Shown one piece after another: positions 7,703 through 14,775 of a DNA stretch of 23,393 bases. The position numbers were made by a program, and so were the translations under genes. Source of the DNA: Vulcanimicrobiota bacterium (GTDB lineage Bacteria > Vulcanimicrobiota > Vulcanimicrobiia > Vulcanimicrobiales > Vulcanimicrobiaceae); contig PMUE01000150.1 in assembly GCA_003167055.1 (NCBI GenBank), positions 361 to 23,753 on the forward strand. Direction: 5' to 3'. Each line of letters opens with the position of its first letter. Within the stretch, counting starts at the first letter, position 1. The notes under the pieces were generated by a model that saw only the letters and a list, made by a program, of their open reading frames with translations, was not told the origin of the DNA and did no database searches.

Positions 7703-8446
7703 ATGCCAAACTCCCGTTCCGATCGCCGCCGTCAATCGCGCAGCGGTTCAGCTCCACCGCCCAAACGCGATCCGATGGCCATCGTGTATATCAGCGCAGC
7801 CGCGCTGGTGGTCGTCATCATCGCGATCTTCGCGATCATGAACTGGATGCAGCAGCGCCAAATCAGCGAAGCGTATGCGACGCCGACACCGGCACCCTCG
7901 AGTGTGGCTGTATCGAAGGCGATTCAGCTGACCGACGGCGAGACGCTGGGCAAGCCGACGTTCAAAATGTTTAAGGGCGGTTTACCCGACACGCCGGCGG
8001 GCGGCCAGGGCCAAACCATCGATAGCATTACCTGCGGCGGTATGGAATACAGTACGCTGCACACCCACACGCATTTGGCAATCTTCTATCAGGGCAAGCA
8101 GAGCGCCGTTCCGAGGCTCGTCGGCGCGGCGCCGCTTCCGCCGCAAGGCTGCCTCTACTGGATTCACACCCATTCGCAGGACGGGATCATTCACGTCGAG
8201 TCGCCCGTACTGGCGCCCGAAGGCAGTCCAGGATTCGAGCTCGGTATGTTCTTCGATATTTGGGGACAGCCGCTGACACGCGCCGACGTTGCCGGTCTCA
8301 AAGGGCCCGTGATCGCCTACGTGAACGGCACGCGATACGACGGCGATTTGCGCCAGATTCCGCTACGCTCGCACCAGCAGGTCGTGTTGGAAGTCGGCAC
8401 ACCGACCGTGCCGCCGCCCAACTACACCTTCCCGCCCAACGACTAA
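7703..8446 (+). CDS. membrane-anchored protein with clustered His motifs (HTHTH / HTH), unknown function
   Basis: A 247-aa protein with a basic N-terminus, one transmembrane helix (about 25-47) and a Pro/Thr/Ala linker (58-68), so the main domain is outside the cytoplasm. The domain holds LHTHTHLAIFY (H120, H122, H124), YWIHTHSQDGIIHVESP (H155, H157, H164) and two cysteines (C111, C150), followed by FELGMFFDIWGQPL. The repeated His-x-His pattern on predicted strands suggests a metal site, possibly copper or zinc; this is inference. The start follows ACGAGG 4 nt upstream. It begins 9 bp after hldD and converges on the TlpA/MauE pair with a 6-bp gap. I recognise the motif pattern from uncharacterised proteins but cannot name a family. 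Confidence 0.75.
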   Translation: MPNSRSDRRRQSRSGSAPPPKRDPMAIVYISAAALVVVIIAIFAIMNWMQQRQISEAYATPTPAPSSVAVSKAIQLTDGETLGKPTFKMFKGGLPDTPAGGQGQTIDSITCGGMEYSTLHTHTHLAIFYQGKQSAVPRLVGAAPLPPQGCLYWIHTHSQDGIIHVESPVLAPEGSPGFELGMFFDIWGQPLTRADVAGLKGPVIAYVNGTRYDGDLRQIPLRSHQQVVLEVGTPTVPPPNYTFPPND

Positions 8447-8452
8447 CAGTCA

Positions 8453-9022
8453 CTACTTTAGCACTCCGTTCAATGCGGCGGCGAGTTCCTTATACGGGAC
8501 CTCGCCGCTGTTCAAATAGGCGATCGTCTTATTGCGATCGATGATCGCGATCGTGGGGTAACCGCCCTTCAGATACAATTTCGCGACGGTAAGGTTCGGA
8601 TCGTAGGCGGCAAGCGGATACTTTACCTTAAAGCGAATCTGAAAGTTCAAGACGTCGAACTGCGATTCGGGTGAAGCACCGTCCATGCCGGTATCGCTAC
8701 CGGGAACGGCAAGAAATGCCACACGTGAGCCGTACGCAGCATACAGTTGGTTGATCACCGTTGTTTCGCGCTGGCAATGCGGACACCACGTCGCGAAGAT
8801 TTCGAGAAATACCGGCTTGTCGACGGTGGCCAAATCAAACGGGCCCGCCGTCGTAGGCAACGAGAATTCGGGCGCCTTCGCGCCCATTTGCGCGGCGGCA
8901 TTGACCGGTGCGCTCGAGGCGTTTTGCAATTGCGACTGATGGAGTTTGACGTAGACGATGCCGGCGCCGATCAGCACGACGATGACGACAAGGGAGAGGA
9001 TCGCAAGCGTGCGTTGATTCAT
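8453..9022 (-). CDS. membrane-anchored TlpA/ResA-like thiol-disulfide oxidoreductase
   Basis: A 189-aa protein with an N-terminal anchor (residues 5-25) and a thioredoxin fold outside the cytoplasm. Evidence is APEFSLPTTAGPFDL (AhpC/TSA-like start), the active site W79-C80-P81-H82-C83 and the cis-proline loop GGYPTIAIID (P156). Proteins of this type reduce disulfides in apocytochromes or in the CuA/SCO copper pathway. The start at 9022 is chosen because it overlaps the stop of the upstream MauE-like gene by 4 bp (ATGA); an in-frame extension to 9124 would put a non-protein-like Arg-rich stretch ahead of the membrane anchor. Pairing with MauE suggests that the MauE-like protein supplies or transfers electrons to it. 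Confidence 0.9.
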   Translation of the reverse strand: MNQRTLAILSLVVIVVLIGAGIVYVKLHQSQLQNASSAPVNAAAQMGAKAPEFSLPTTAGPFDLATVDKPVFLEIFATWCPHCQRETTVINQLYAAYGSRVAFLAVPGSDTGMDGASPESQFDVLNFQIRFKVKYPLAAYDPNLTVAKLYLKGGYPTIAIIDRNKTIAYLNSGEVPYKELAAALNGVLK

Positions 9023-9450
9023 CGAGGACGTAATCTCCGGTCGAGGGCGAGAGCGCCGGGCGCTCTGATGGCGATAAAAGCCGCGACGGCTGCCAAGGCG
9101 AGATCGAACGCAACATGCGGCCAATCCGCGACCGCCGTGTCGCCGGGGCCAAAGCAGCCGCAGTTCGCGGGAATGCCGCGCAGTACTGCCGACGCGATGG
9201 CGGCGGCGTAGATTGCAAACTGCGCGGCCGCAATCCAGGCCACCACCCGCGTGAACAGCCCGGCGAGCAGATAGAGTCCGAGCAGCACTTCAAAATAGGG
9301 TAGAACGACGGCGAGCGGCGCAACCAACTCCGGCGGCAGCAAGCGGAAGCCCGCGATCGCCGACGCGAGGTCGACCGGATGGCCGATCTTGAGGACGCCG
9401 GCCCAGACCAAGAGCGCCCCAAGCAGCCAACGGGCCACCGTCACGACCAT
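9019..9450 (-). CDS. MauE/DoxX-like four-helix membrane protein
   Basis: A 143-aa protein with hydrophobic segments near 5-21, 43-64, 66-92 and 108-128. It carries KIGHP after helix 1 and NCGCFGPGD (C97, C99) after helix 3, the pattern of the MauE family, whose members help thioredoxin-like partners form or transfer disulfides. The ATG at 9450 has GGAAAGG 9 nt upstream; a TTG one codon earlier is less likely. The stop overlaps the ATG of the TlpA-like gene, so the two are probably translationally coupled. Divergent from the Nramp/SCO operon with a 58-bp shared region carrying a DtxR/IdeR-like box. Confidence 0.8.
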   Translation of the reverse strand: MVVTVARWLLGALLVWAGVLKIGHPVDLASAIAGFRLLPPELVAPLAVVLPYFEVLLGLYLLAGLFTRVVAWIAAAQFAIYAAAIASAVLRGIPANCGCFGPGDTAVADWPHVAFDLALAAVAAFIAIRAPGALALDRRLRPR

Positions 9451-9486
9451 CAATCCATACCTTTCCGGCAGAGGGCGGAGCCCAAA

Positions 9487-9500
9487 TTAGGCTAACCTAA
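9487..9500. promoter_or_regulatory. DtxR/IdeR-type metal-box half, directly upstream of the first Nramp-like gene
   Basis: TTAGGCTAACCTAA is a near-palindrome identical to the last 14 bases of the 19-bp IdeR/DtxR consensus TTAGGTTAGGCTAACCTAA. The first 5 bases of that consensus are not matched (CCAAA here). It ends 8 bp before the ATG at 9509 and leaves no room for a normal ribosome site, so the transcript may be leaderless with the box over the promoter -10. No DtxR/MntR-type regulator is encoded in the window. Confidence 0.55.
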
Positions 9501-9508
9501 CAAGCAAC

Positions 9509-10786
9509 ATGGCCACGCTCGAGTCGTCTGTTAAGGCCGCCCCAGCGCGCCGGTCCATCTGGCAGCTGATTCTGCGCTTTTTGGCCGTTACCGGTCCGGG
9601 CCTGATCGTCGCCTTTGCCGATACCGAAGCCGGAAGCGTCACCACTGCGGCGACCTCGGGTGCACAGTTCGGTTACAAACTGATTCTGCTGCAATTGCTC
9701 TTGATCGTGCCGCTTTTCGTCGTACAAGAGATGACGGTGCGGCTAGGCACGGTAACCGGCAAAGGCCACGCGCGTTTGATTCGCGAGTTCTACGGGCTCG
9801 GCTGGGCATGGGTCTCGCTCGGGACGATGTTGGTCACCAACATCGCGGCGCTCGTCACGGAATTCGCCGGTATCGCTGGTGCGGCGTTGATCTTCGGCTT
9901 GCCGGCCGCGCCGCTCGTGATCGTCGCCGCGCTGCTGCTCATCGTCGTCATCTTTACTGCTTCCTACAAACGCGCCGAGATGTTCGCCTTCTCGCTGTGC
10001 CTCGTTGAATTGCTGTTCATCCCGGCGGCATTTGCCGCGCATCCGCCGGTGCGCACGATTGTGATGCAGGGCATCTTCGGCAACCAGCCGCTGACGGACT
10101 ACAGTTACCTGCTGCTAATCGCGTCGAACATGTGCGCCGTCATCATGCCATGGATGATCTTCTATCAACAGAGCGCTGTCGTCGACAAAGGGCTGACGCT
10201 CAAAGATTTAGGCTTTGCGCGTTTCGATACGGCGCTGGGGGCGGTGCTCACACAGGGCATCATGTGTGCGATCATCATTACGACCGCCGCGACGCTCTTC
10301 GTGCACCACATTCCGGTGAGCGATGCTGCCCACGCCGCGCTCGCGTTCCAGCCGCTGGTCGGACGGTTTGCCGGCGTGACGTTCGGCGTCGGTTTGATCG
10401 GCGCGTCGATGCTTGGCGCATTCGTCGTGTCGCTTGCAACGGCGTGGGCATTCGGCGAGGCCTTCGGCTGGCGCTGCTCGCTCAACGATGGCCTGCGCGC
10501 CAAGCGCTTTAGCGCGCTCTATGTCGGCTGCGTTGCCATTGCCGCGGGCATCGTGCTGATTCCAAATCTACCGCTGATCCAAATGACGGTCTACGTCGAA
10601 GCGTTCAACGGCTTCGTGCTGCCGATCGTACTCGGATTCTTGCTGTTCCTCGTCAACGACAAACGCGTGATCGGCGATCGCCGGAACACCTTGCTCGGGA
10701 ACACGATCGCGTTCTCGCTCTCGGCGGTGATCATCGCCCTCGGGGTTTGGATGACCATTACCACGATTATGCACCCCGGAAGTTGA
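9509..10786 (+). CDS. Nramp-family divalent metal transporter, TM6 Met retained
   Basis: A 425-aa LeuT-fold metal importer with 11-12 hydrophobic segments. TM1 reads GPGLIVAFADTEAGS, so the canonical DPGN metal motif is D38-T-E-A41, keeping the Asp but losing the Asn. TM6 reads AVIMPWMIFYQQSAVVDKG: the metal-selecting Met is kept (M213) while the usual His after Pro is Trp (W215). In Nramp proteins this Met favours Mn/Fe over Ca/Mg, so Mn2+ or Fe2+ is the better guess, in agreement with the DtxR-type box upstream; the altered TM1 motif makes this uncertain. It heads a packed operon: the SCO gene starts 2 bp after its stop. Confidence 0.88.
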   Translation: MATLESSVKAAPARRSIWQLILRFLAVTGPGLIVAFADTEAGSVTTAATSGAQFGYKLILLQLLLIVPLFVVQEMTVRLGTVTGKGHARLIREFYGLGWAWVSLGTMLVTNIAALVTEFAGIAGAALIFGLPAAPLVIVAALLLIVVIFTASYKRAEMFAFSLCLVELLFIPAAFAAHPPVRTIVMQGIFGNQPLTDYSYLLLIASNMCAVIMPWMIFYQQSAVVDKGLTLKDLGFARFDTALGAVLTQGIMCAIIITTAATLFVHHIPVSDAAHAALAFQPLVGRFAGVTFGVGLIGASMLGAFVVSLATAWAFGEAFGWRCSLNDGLRAKRFSALYVGCVAIAAGIVLIPNLPLIQMTVYVEAFNGFVLPIVLGFLLFLVNDKRVIGDRRNTLLGNTIAFSLSAVIIALGVWMTITTIMHPGS

Positions 10787-10788
10787 TC

Positions 10789-11367
10789 GTGATACGCCGA
10801 TTCGTGCTCGTGTTCGCGAGCGCGCTGCTCGCGAGCTGCGCGCAAGCCGCGGCACTGCACTTCGACGGCGTCGCATTGCCGCCGGCCCCGGCGCCGAATT
10901 TTACGCTCACCAGCGACACCGGCGCACCGTGGACGCTCGCCGCGCAGCACGGCAAGGTCGTCGCGCTCTTCTTCGGCTTCACGCGCTGCACGGACACCTG
11001 CCCCGCTACGCTGGCAAAGCTCGCCGCCGTTCTTCGGCCTGACCGCGCAGCCGGTGTCGAGATCGCCTTTGTCACGATCGATCCGGCGCGCGATACGCCG
11101 GCGGTGATGCACGCCTACATTCAGCGGTTTAGCGGCGCGAAGATCGTCGGCCTTACCGGAACGCCGGCGCAAATTGCTGCCGTCGAGCGCGACTATCACG
11201 TGTGGTCGAAGCCGCTGCCGGATCCCGCCGGCGGCACGAACTACGATGAAGCGCATAGCGCCTTCACCTTTCTGATCGATCGCAACGGCAACTGGCGCGT
11301 GATTCACAATGACGACGATGCGCAGCGCGACTACGCCGCCGACGTGCGGACGCTTTTACAATCGTGA
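10789..11367 (+). CDS. SCO1/SenC-family protein (copper delivery or thiol reduction for cytochrome oxidase)
   Basis: A 192-aa protein with a lipoprotein-like signal (MIRRFVLVFASALLASC, candidate lipidated C17), so likely anchored at the periplasmic face. A thioredoxin-like domain holds the copper-binding C67-T-D-T-C71 (FGFTRCTDTCP), FVTIDPARDTP and the third ligand H156 (YDEAHSAFTFLIDRNG). All three canonical ligands are present. SCO proteins mature the CuA site of cytochrome c oxidase or reduce its cysteines. The GTG at 10789 is chosen because it gives a proper signal peptide; an upstream in-frame ATG at 10747 lies inside the Nramp gene. Confidence 0.92.
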   Translation: MIRRFVLVFASALLASCAQAAALHFDGVALPPAPAPNFTLTSDTGAPWTLAAQHGKVVALFFGFTRCTDTCPATLAKLAAVLRPDRAAGVEIAFVTIDPARDTPAVMHAYIQRFSGAKIVGLTGTPAQIAAVERDYHVWSKPLPDPAGGTNYDEAHSAFTFLIDRNGNWRVIHNDDDAQRDYAADVRTLLQS

Positions 11368-12308
11368 TCGCGCTGCTTTTCGCCGCCGTGCTGCCGCTTC
11401 ACGGTGTCGTCCTCTCACCGCTTCCCGATGGCCGCGCGGTGGTGCGCAGTGAGGCGATGCCGCGCACGATGCCGGCGCAGACTCGGCTCTATCGTCTTGC
11501 GCCAAGTGTCGCGCTACGGGCGGGGACCGGCGTCGATGGATTCTTGGATCGCTCCACGCAACCGTGGACGCTGCGCGATCCCGTCCCGGCGGCGGCCTTT
11601 GTCGCGGGACTTCCCACTCCGGGGCGCGTGATTCCGGTCGATGCGGGCAAACCGCTGCCCGCTGCACTGTTGGTGAATCAGGACGAACGGCTGGTGCAAT
11701 TGCGCGACGCGTTCCGCGGTAAGACGATGCTGCTCTCGTTCATCTTCACCCGCTGTCCGGACACGGACGTCTGTATTGCGATCAGCAGCAAGTACGCGCA
11801 GTTGCAGCGCGATTTGGATCCGGCGCACTTTGCGCTGGTCGAGATCACGCTCGATCCGCCCTACGATACGCCGGCCGTGCTGCGTGCCTACCGCAAGCAA
11901 TTCGGCGGCGATCCGGCGATCTGGACGCTGCTGACCGGCACCGGCTCGACGATCGAGCGAGTGCTCGACGAGTTCGGGATTTCGTCGCTGCAGACCGATA
12001 GCGACAAGTACATTCATAGCGACAAGCTGTTCGTGGTGACGCCGCAAGGACGCGTCGCCTACGTCGTCAACACCGCCGGTTGGGATCCGCGCGGCGTTGC
12101 AGCCGAAGCGCGCGCGGTCGAAGGGATGGCCAGCAACCCCTTCGAGCGCTTTAAGCTCTCGTTGATTGCAAGCGTTGTGGCGCTGTGCGGCGGCAGCCAA
12201 TTCGCCGGCATTGTCACGTTGGAAATCGCGCTCTTCTTTCTGATCGTGATCGTGGTGACGATCTCGCTTTGGATCGTCGGGCGGGTGTTATGGCATCGAC
12301 CTGCGTAA
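11364..12308 (+). CDS. two-domain SCO-like protein with C-terminal membrane helix
   Basis: A 314-aa protein, longer than typical SCO (about 200 aa). It has an N-terminal hydrophobic segment, then a 30-100 region containing MPRTMPAQTRLYRL, which resembles a worn CusF-like copper fold (usual MPAMTM motif). The SCO domain (about 95-255) has SFIFTRCPDTDVCIAIS with C131 and C137 separated by five residues instead of three, LDPPYDTPAVLRAY, and H218 (YIHSDKLFVV). A helix at 284-307 ends in a short basic tail. The GTG start overlaps the previous stop by 4 bp. Likely acts with the upstream SCO on copper or thiols of a terminal oxidase; the CusF relation is inference. Confidence 0.85.
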   Translation: MIALLFAAVLPLHGVVLSPLPDGRAVVRSEAMPRTMPAQTRLYRLAPSVALRAGTGVDGFLDRSTQPWTLRDPVPAAAFVAGLPTPGRVIPVDAGKPLPAALLVNQDERLVQLRDAFRGKTMLLSFIFTRCPDTDVCIAISSKYAQLQRDLDPAHFALVEITLDPPYDTPAVLRAYRKQFGGDPAIWTLLTGTGSTIERVLDEFGISSLQTDSDKYIHSDKLFVVTPQGRVAYVVNTAGWDPRGVAAEARAVEGMASNPFERFKLSLIASVVALCGGSQFAGIVTLEIALFFLIVIVVTISLWIVGRVLWHRPA

Positions 12309-12317
12309 AGCCTGAAG

Positions 12318-12884
12318 ATGGCCGCACCGCGCAAGCCGTTCGACCCGCCGAGTCCCCAGCAGACCGCGTTCCTCGAGCGGGCCATCAACGAGTACGGCAG
12401 AGCGACCTATAACTACGCCCTGCGGCTGAGCCACAACGAAGCCGACGCCCGCGACCTGACCCAGGAAGCCTTCATCCGGGTCTACCGCGCCTGGCGCAGC
12501 TTCCAGCCTGGCACCTCCTTCCTCTCGTGGATCTACCGGATCGTCACGAATCTCCACCGGGATGAACTTCGGCGCCGCAAAGGGCGTTATCAGGAGGAGA
12601 TCCCCGAGGACAACGCCCCGCAGCAGTTCAAAGGCGCGCGTCCGCTGGCCACCGAGCCGATCGAAGAACTGGTCGACCGGCAGCTCAGCGAACCGATGTC
12701 GAAGGCGCTCGCGGGCTTATCGCTGGAGCAGCGACAGGTGCTGATCCTCGCGGACGTTGAGGAATATAGCTATCAGGAGATCGCCGACATCGTCGGCTGC
12801 TCGATCGGGACGGTGCGCTCGCGGCTGCATCGTGCACGCCATCAACTGCGCCGCCTAATTGAGTCACAACCAAAACCATCATGA
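12318..12884 (+). CDS. ECF RNA polymerase sigma factor (RpoE/SigW-like)
   Basis: A 188-aa group IV sigma factor. Region 2 spans about 20-90, with DARDLTQEAFIRVYRAWRSF (core binding and -10 recognition) and SWIYRIVTNLHRDELRRRK. Region 4 spans about 134-178: LSLEQRQVLILADVEEYSYQ, then a helix-turn-helix EIADIVGCSIGTVRSRLHRAR that reads the -35. Its stop overlaps the start of a zinc-type anti-sigma factor by 4 bp, and an RseB-like gene follows, so this is a complete envelope-stress module. It begins 9 bp after the SCO-like gene, so the operon ties it to metal and redox genes. Confidence 0.95.
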   Translation: MAAPRKPFDPPSPQQTAFLERAINEYGRATYNYALRLSHNEADARDLTQEAFIRVYRAWRSFQPGTSFLSWIYRIVTNLHRDELRRRKGRYQEEIPEDNAPQQFKGARPLATEPIEELVDRQLSEPMSKALAGLSLEQRQVLILADVEEYSYQEIADIVGCSIGTVRSRLHRARHQLRRLIESQPKPS

Positions 12885-13363
12885 AATCGCATCCGAGCCA
12901 AGAACAACTCATCGACTACCTGCACGGCGAACTCGCTCCCGGCGAAGACGCGGCATTCTTGCTGCATCTCGAAGGCTGCGATGACTGCCGCGGGCGATAC
13001 GAAGATGAGGCTCATCTTACCGAATCACTGCGCAGCTTTGCTCGCTCGACCGAACGCGAGCTTCCCGCCGGCGTCCGCGCCGTCATCTGGAGCGCCGTTG
13101 AGTCGTCGCACCGTGAACTCGGCTGGGCGCAACGGTTGGCAGCGTGGCTCCGTCCGGCGGTCGCGATTCCCGTGGCCGCGACCCTGGTGGTCGCCGCGTT
13201 CGTGGGCTACGACTCGGTCGCGCACCGCAGTGGCGCCCCCACGATCGACGCCGCCTATTATCTCGACGATCACGCCGCGCTCACCAGCGCCGTGCCGTTC
13301 AACGAAGGGAACACCGTTCCGGCCGCGCTCTTTACAACTGAGAGCGCGGATGGCGCGCAATAG
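12881..13363 (+). CDS. zinc-type (ZAS-like) transmembrane anti-sigma factor
   Basis: A 160-aa protein with an N-terminal cytoplasmic sigma-binding domain containing H29-x3-C33-x2-C36 (HLEGCDDC), the zinc-associated anti-sigma motif, and DYLHGELAPGE before it. One transmembrane helix (about 91-110) follows, then a 50-residue periplasmic tail. Expected to hold the upstream ECF factor inactive and release it after envelope or redox stress. The start overlaps the sigma stop (ATGA); the stop lies inside the next gene. Confidence 0.9.
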   Translation: MKSHPSQEQLIDYLHGELAPGEDAAFLLHLEGCDDCRGRYEDEAHLTESLRSFARSTERELPAGVRAVIWSAVESSHRELGWAQRLAAWLRPAVAIPVAATLVVAAFVGYDSVAHRSGAPTIDAAYYLDDHAALTSAVPFNEGNTVPAALFTTESADGAQ

Positions 13364-14360
13364 CGGACTGCTCCTCCTTGCGGCGGTGTTGATGGGCGGA
13401 ACGCCCGCGCCGCCGCCTCCCGCCGATTTGCTCCGCGACGCCATGAACGCGCCGGAGCGAATCTCCTATGTCGGCGAAGTGCAAGTGCTGCGCATTGGCG
13501 CGGAACGATCCGATGCCACGATCTATCGCATCGAGCATCGCGCGCCGGATAGGACGCGGCGGTGGTATGTGGCGCCGCAAGACCTCTACGGCGATTCAGT
13601 CATCACCCGCGGCTCGACGACCTATTCGATCGACGTGAAGCGCGAGCGCCTCGTGATTTCGCAAGATGAGGACGCCGACGAGCAAATCGCTGCGCGCAGC
13701 AACTTCGGCATACTGATGGCCAACTACAATGCCGTCTATGCGCCGGACGAGACGGTTTCCGGCCGCGCAGTGTACGTCGTGCTGCTCAATAACAAGTACA
13801 CGGGACAGACGACGATGCGCGTCCACATCGACGCGCAGACGCATCTGGTCCTCGAGCGCCAACAGTATGGGAGCAACGGATCCTTGATCGCGCAAACGCG
13901 GATGGAGCAGATTCGCTACACCAACGCGATCCCGACGGCGGTCTTCGAGCTTCCCGCGGGATTGAATCGCGTCAACGGAGCGGCACGCGGGCAAGAATCG
14001 ACGGATATCGCGCACGTCATTTCGAGCGCCGGCTTTACTGCGCAAGTACCGAAGTATTTGCCGGAGGGCTTCAGCCCGATTGCCGGCGACGTTGTCTCGA
14101 TCCAGGACGTGCCGACGCTGCATCTCATCTATTCCGACGGGATTCGCACGGTCTCGCTTTTTCAGAACGAGAAAAATGCGGCGGCTGATCTGTCGCACTA
14201 TCACGCGATCGCGACCACCGTCGCGGAGCATCCGGCGCGCTACGTCGAGGAAGGTCCAACCACGTTAGTTGCATGGTCGGACGGCAACCGCCATTTTGCG
14301 CTGGTCGGCGATCTCAGCCTGACGGAGCTAGAAAAGATCGGCGCGAGTGTGCTACCCTAG
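13350..14360 (+). CDS. RseB/MucB-like periplasmic regulator of the ECF sigma factor
   Basis: A 336-aa exported protein (signal MARNSGLLLLAAVLMGG, then a Pro-rich linker). The N-terminal part (about 25-215) has the LolA-like fold pattern of RseB/MucB: DLLRDAMNAPERISYVGEVQVLR, MRVHIDAQTHLVLERQQYGSNG, QTRMEQIRY. The smaller C-terminal domain has the family's LPEGFSPIAGD and LHLIYSDGIRTVSLFQNEK. In E. coli and Pseudomonas, RseB/MucB shields the anti-sigma factor from proteolysis and senses lipoprotein or LPS intermediates; its place after sigma and anti-sigma genes supports this role. The ATG at 13350 is chosen because it gives a signal peptide and a 14-bp overlap with the anti-sigma gene; the frame is open further upstream, inside that gene. 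Confidence 0.82.
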   Translation: MARNSGLLLLAAVLMGGTPAPPPPADLLRDAMNAPERISYVGEVQVLRIGAERSDATIYRIEHRAPDRTRRWYVAPQDLYGDSVITRGSTTYSIDVKRERLVISQDEDADEQIAARSNFGILMANYNAVYAPDETVSGRAVYVVLLNNKYTGQTTMRVHIDAQTHLVLERQQYGSNGSLIAQTRMEQIRYTNAIPTAVFELPAGLNRVNGAARGQESTDIAHVISSAGFTAQVPKYLPEGFSPIAGDVVSIQDVPTLHLIYSDGIRTVSLFQNEKNAAADLSHYHAIATTVAEHPARYVEEGPTTLVAWSDGNRHFALVGDLSLTELEKIGASVLP

Positions 14361-14364
14361 GCGA

Positions 14365-14775
14365 GTGCCTGAACGCGATTTATCAACGCTTCTCATCACG
14401 ATGAAGCCCGCGCTAGACCCACGTGAGTGGGTCTTTTGCTGTGTTGACCGATCGTTTCCACTCGAGAGTGCGCGTCCGTTGCTGACGTTTCGCGAGAGCG
14501 AAGGCATCACCATCGTGATCGAGCAGCACGTGGCCGAGGAACACCGACTGGAGTATGTTTTTCCTTCACGGCGTATCACGCTGCGCGCTGAGTCCGATCT
14601 CGAATCGGTTGGATTTACGGCCGCGGTGACTGCAGCGCTCGCCAAGCACACGATTGCGGTCAACGTCGTGAGCGGGTTTAACCACGATCACCTTTTCGTG
14701 CCGACCGACCGCGGCGAGGAAGCGTTGCGGGTGCTGGAGGAGCTTAGCGCTGAAAGCGCTCGTCGAGTGCTCTAA
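14365..14775 (+). CDS. ACT-domain protein (COG3602-like)
   Basis: A 136-aa protein beginning MPERDLSTLLITMKPAL at a GTG 4 bp after the RseB-like stop. DPREWVFCCVDRS at the start and two ACT-like beta-alpha-beta units (about 40-72 and 78-125, with GFNHDHLFVPTDRGEEAL) match small stand-alone ACT proteins, which usually bind amino acids or other small ligands. Its role here is unknown; it may ride on the operon. The last 32 bp overlap the convergent deacetylase gene. An in-frame GTG at 14347 would overlap the previous gene. Confidence 0.8.
   Translation: MPERDLSTLLITMKPALDPREWVFCCVDRSFPLESARPLLTFRESEGITIVIEQHVAEEHRLEYVFPSRRITLRAESDLESVGFTAAVTAALAKHTIAVNVVSGFNHDHLFVPTDRGEEALRVLEELSAESARRVL

Noticed and set aside
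12981..13349. N-terminal extension of the RseB-like gene into the anti-sigma gene
   Set aside because: The added 123 residues are out-of-frame translation of the anti-sigma factor; the ATG at 13350 gives a signal peptide.
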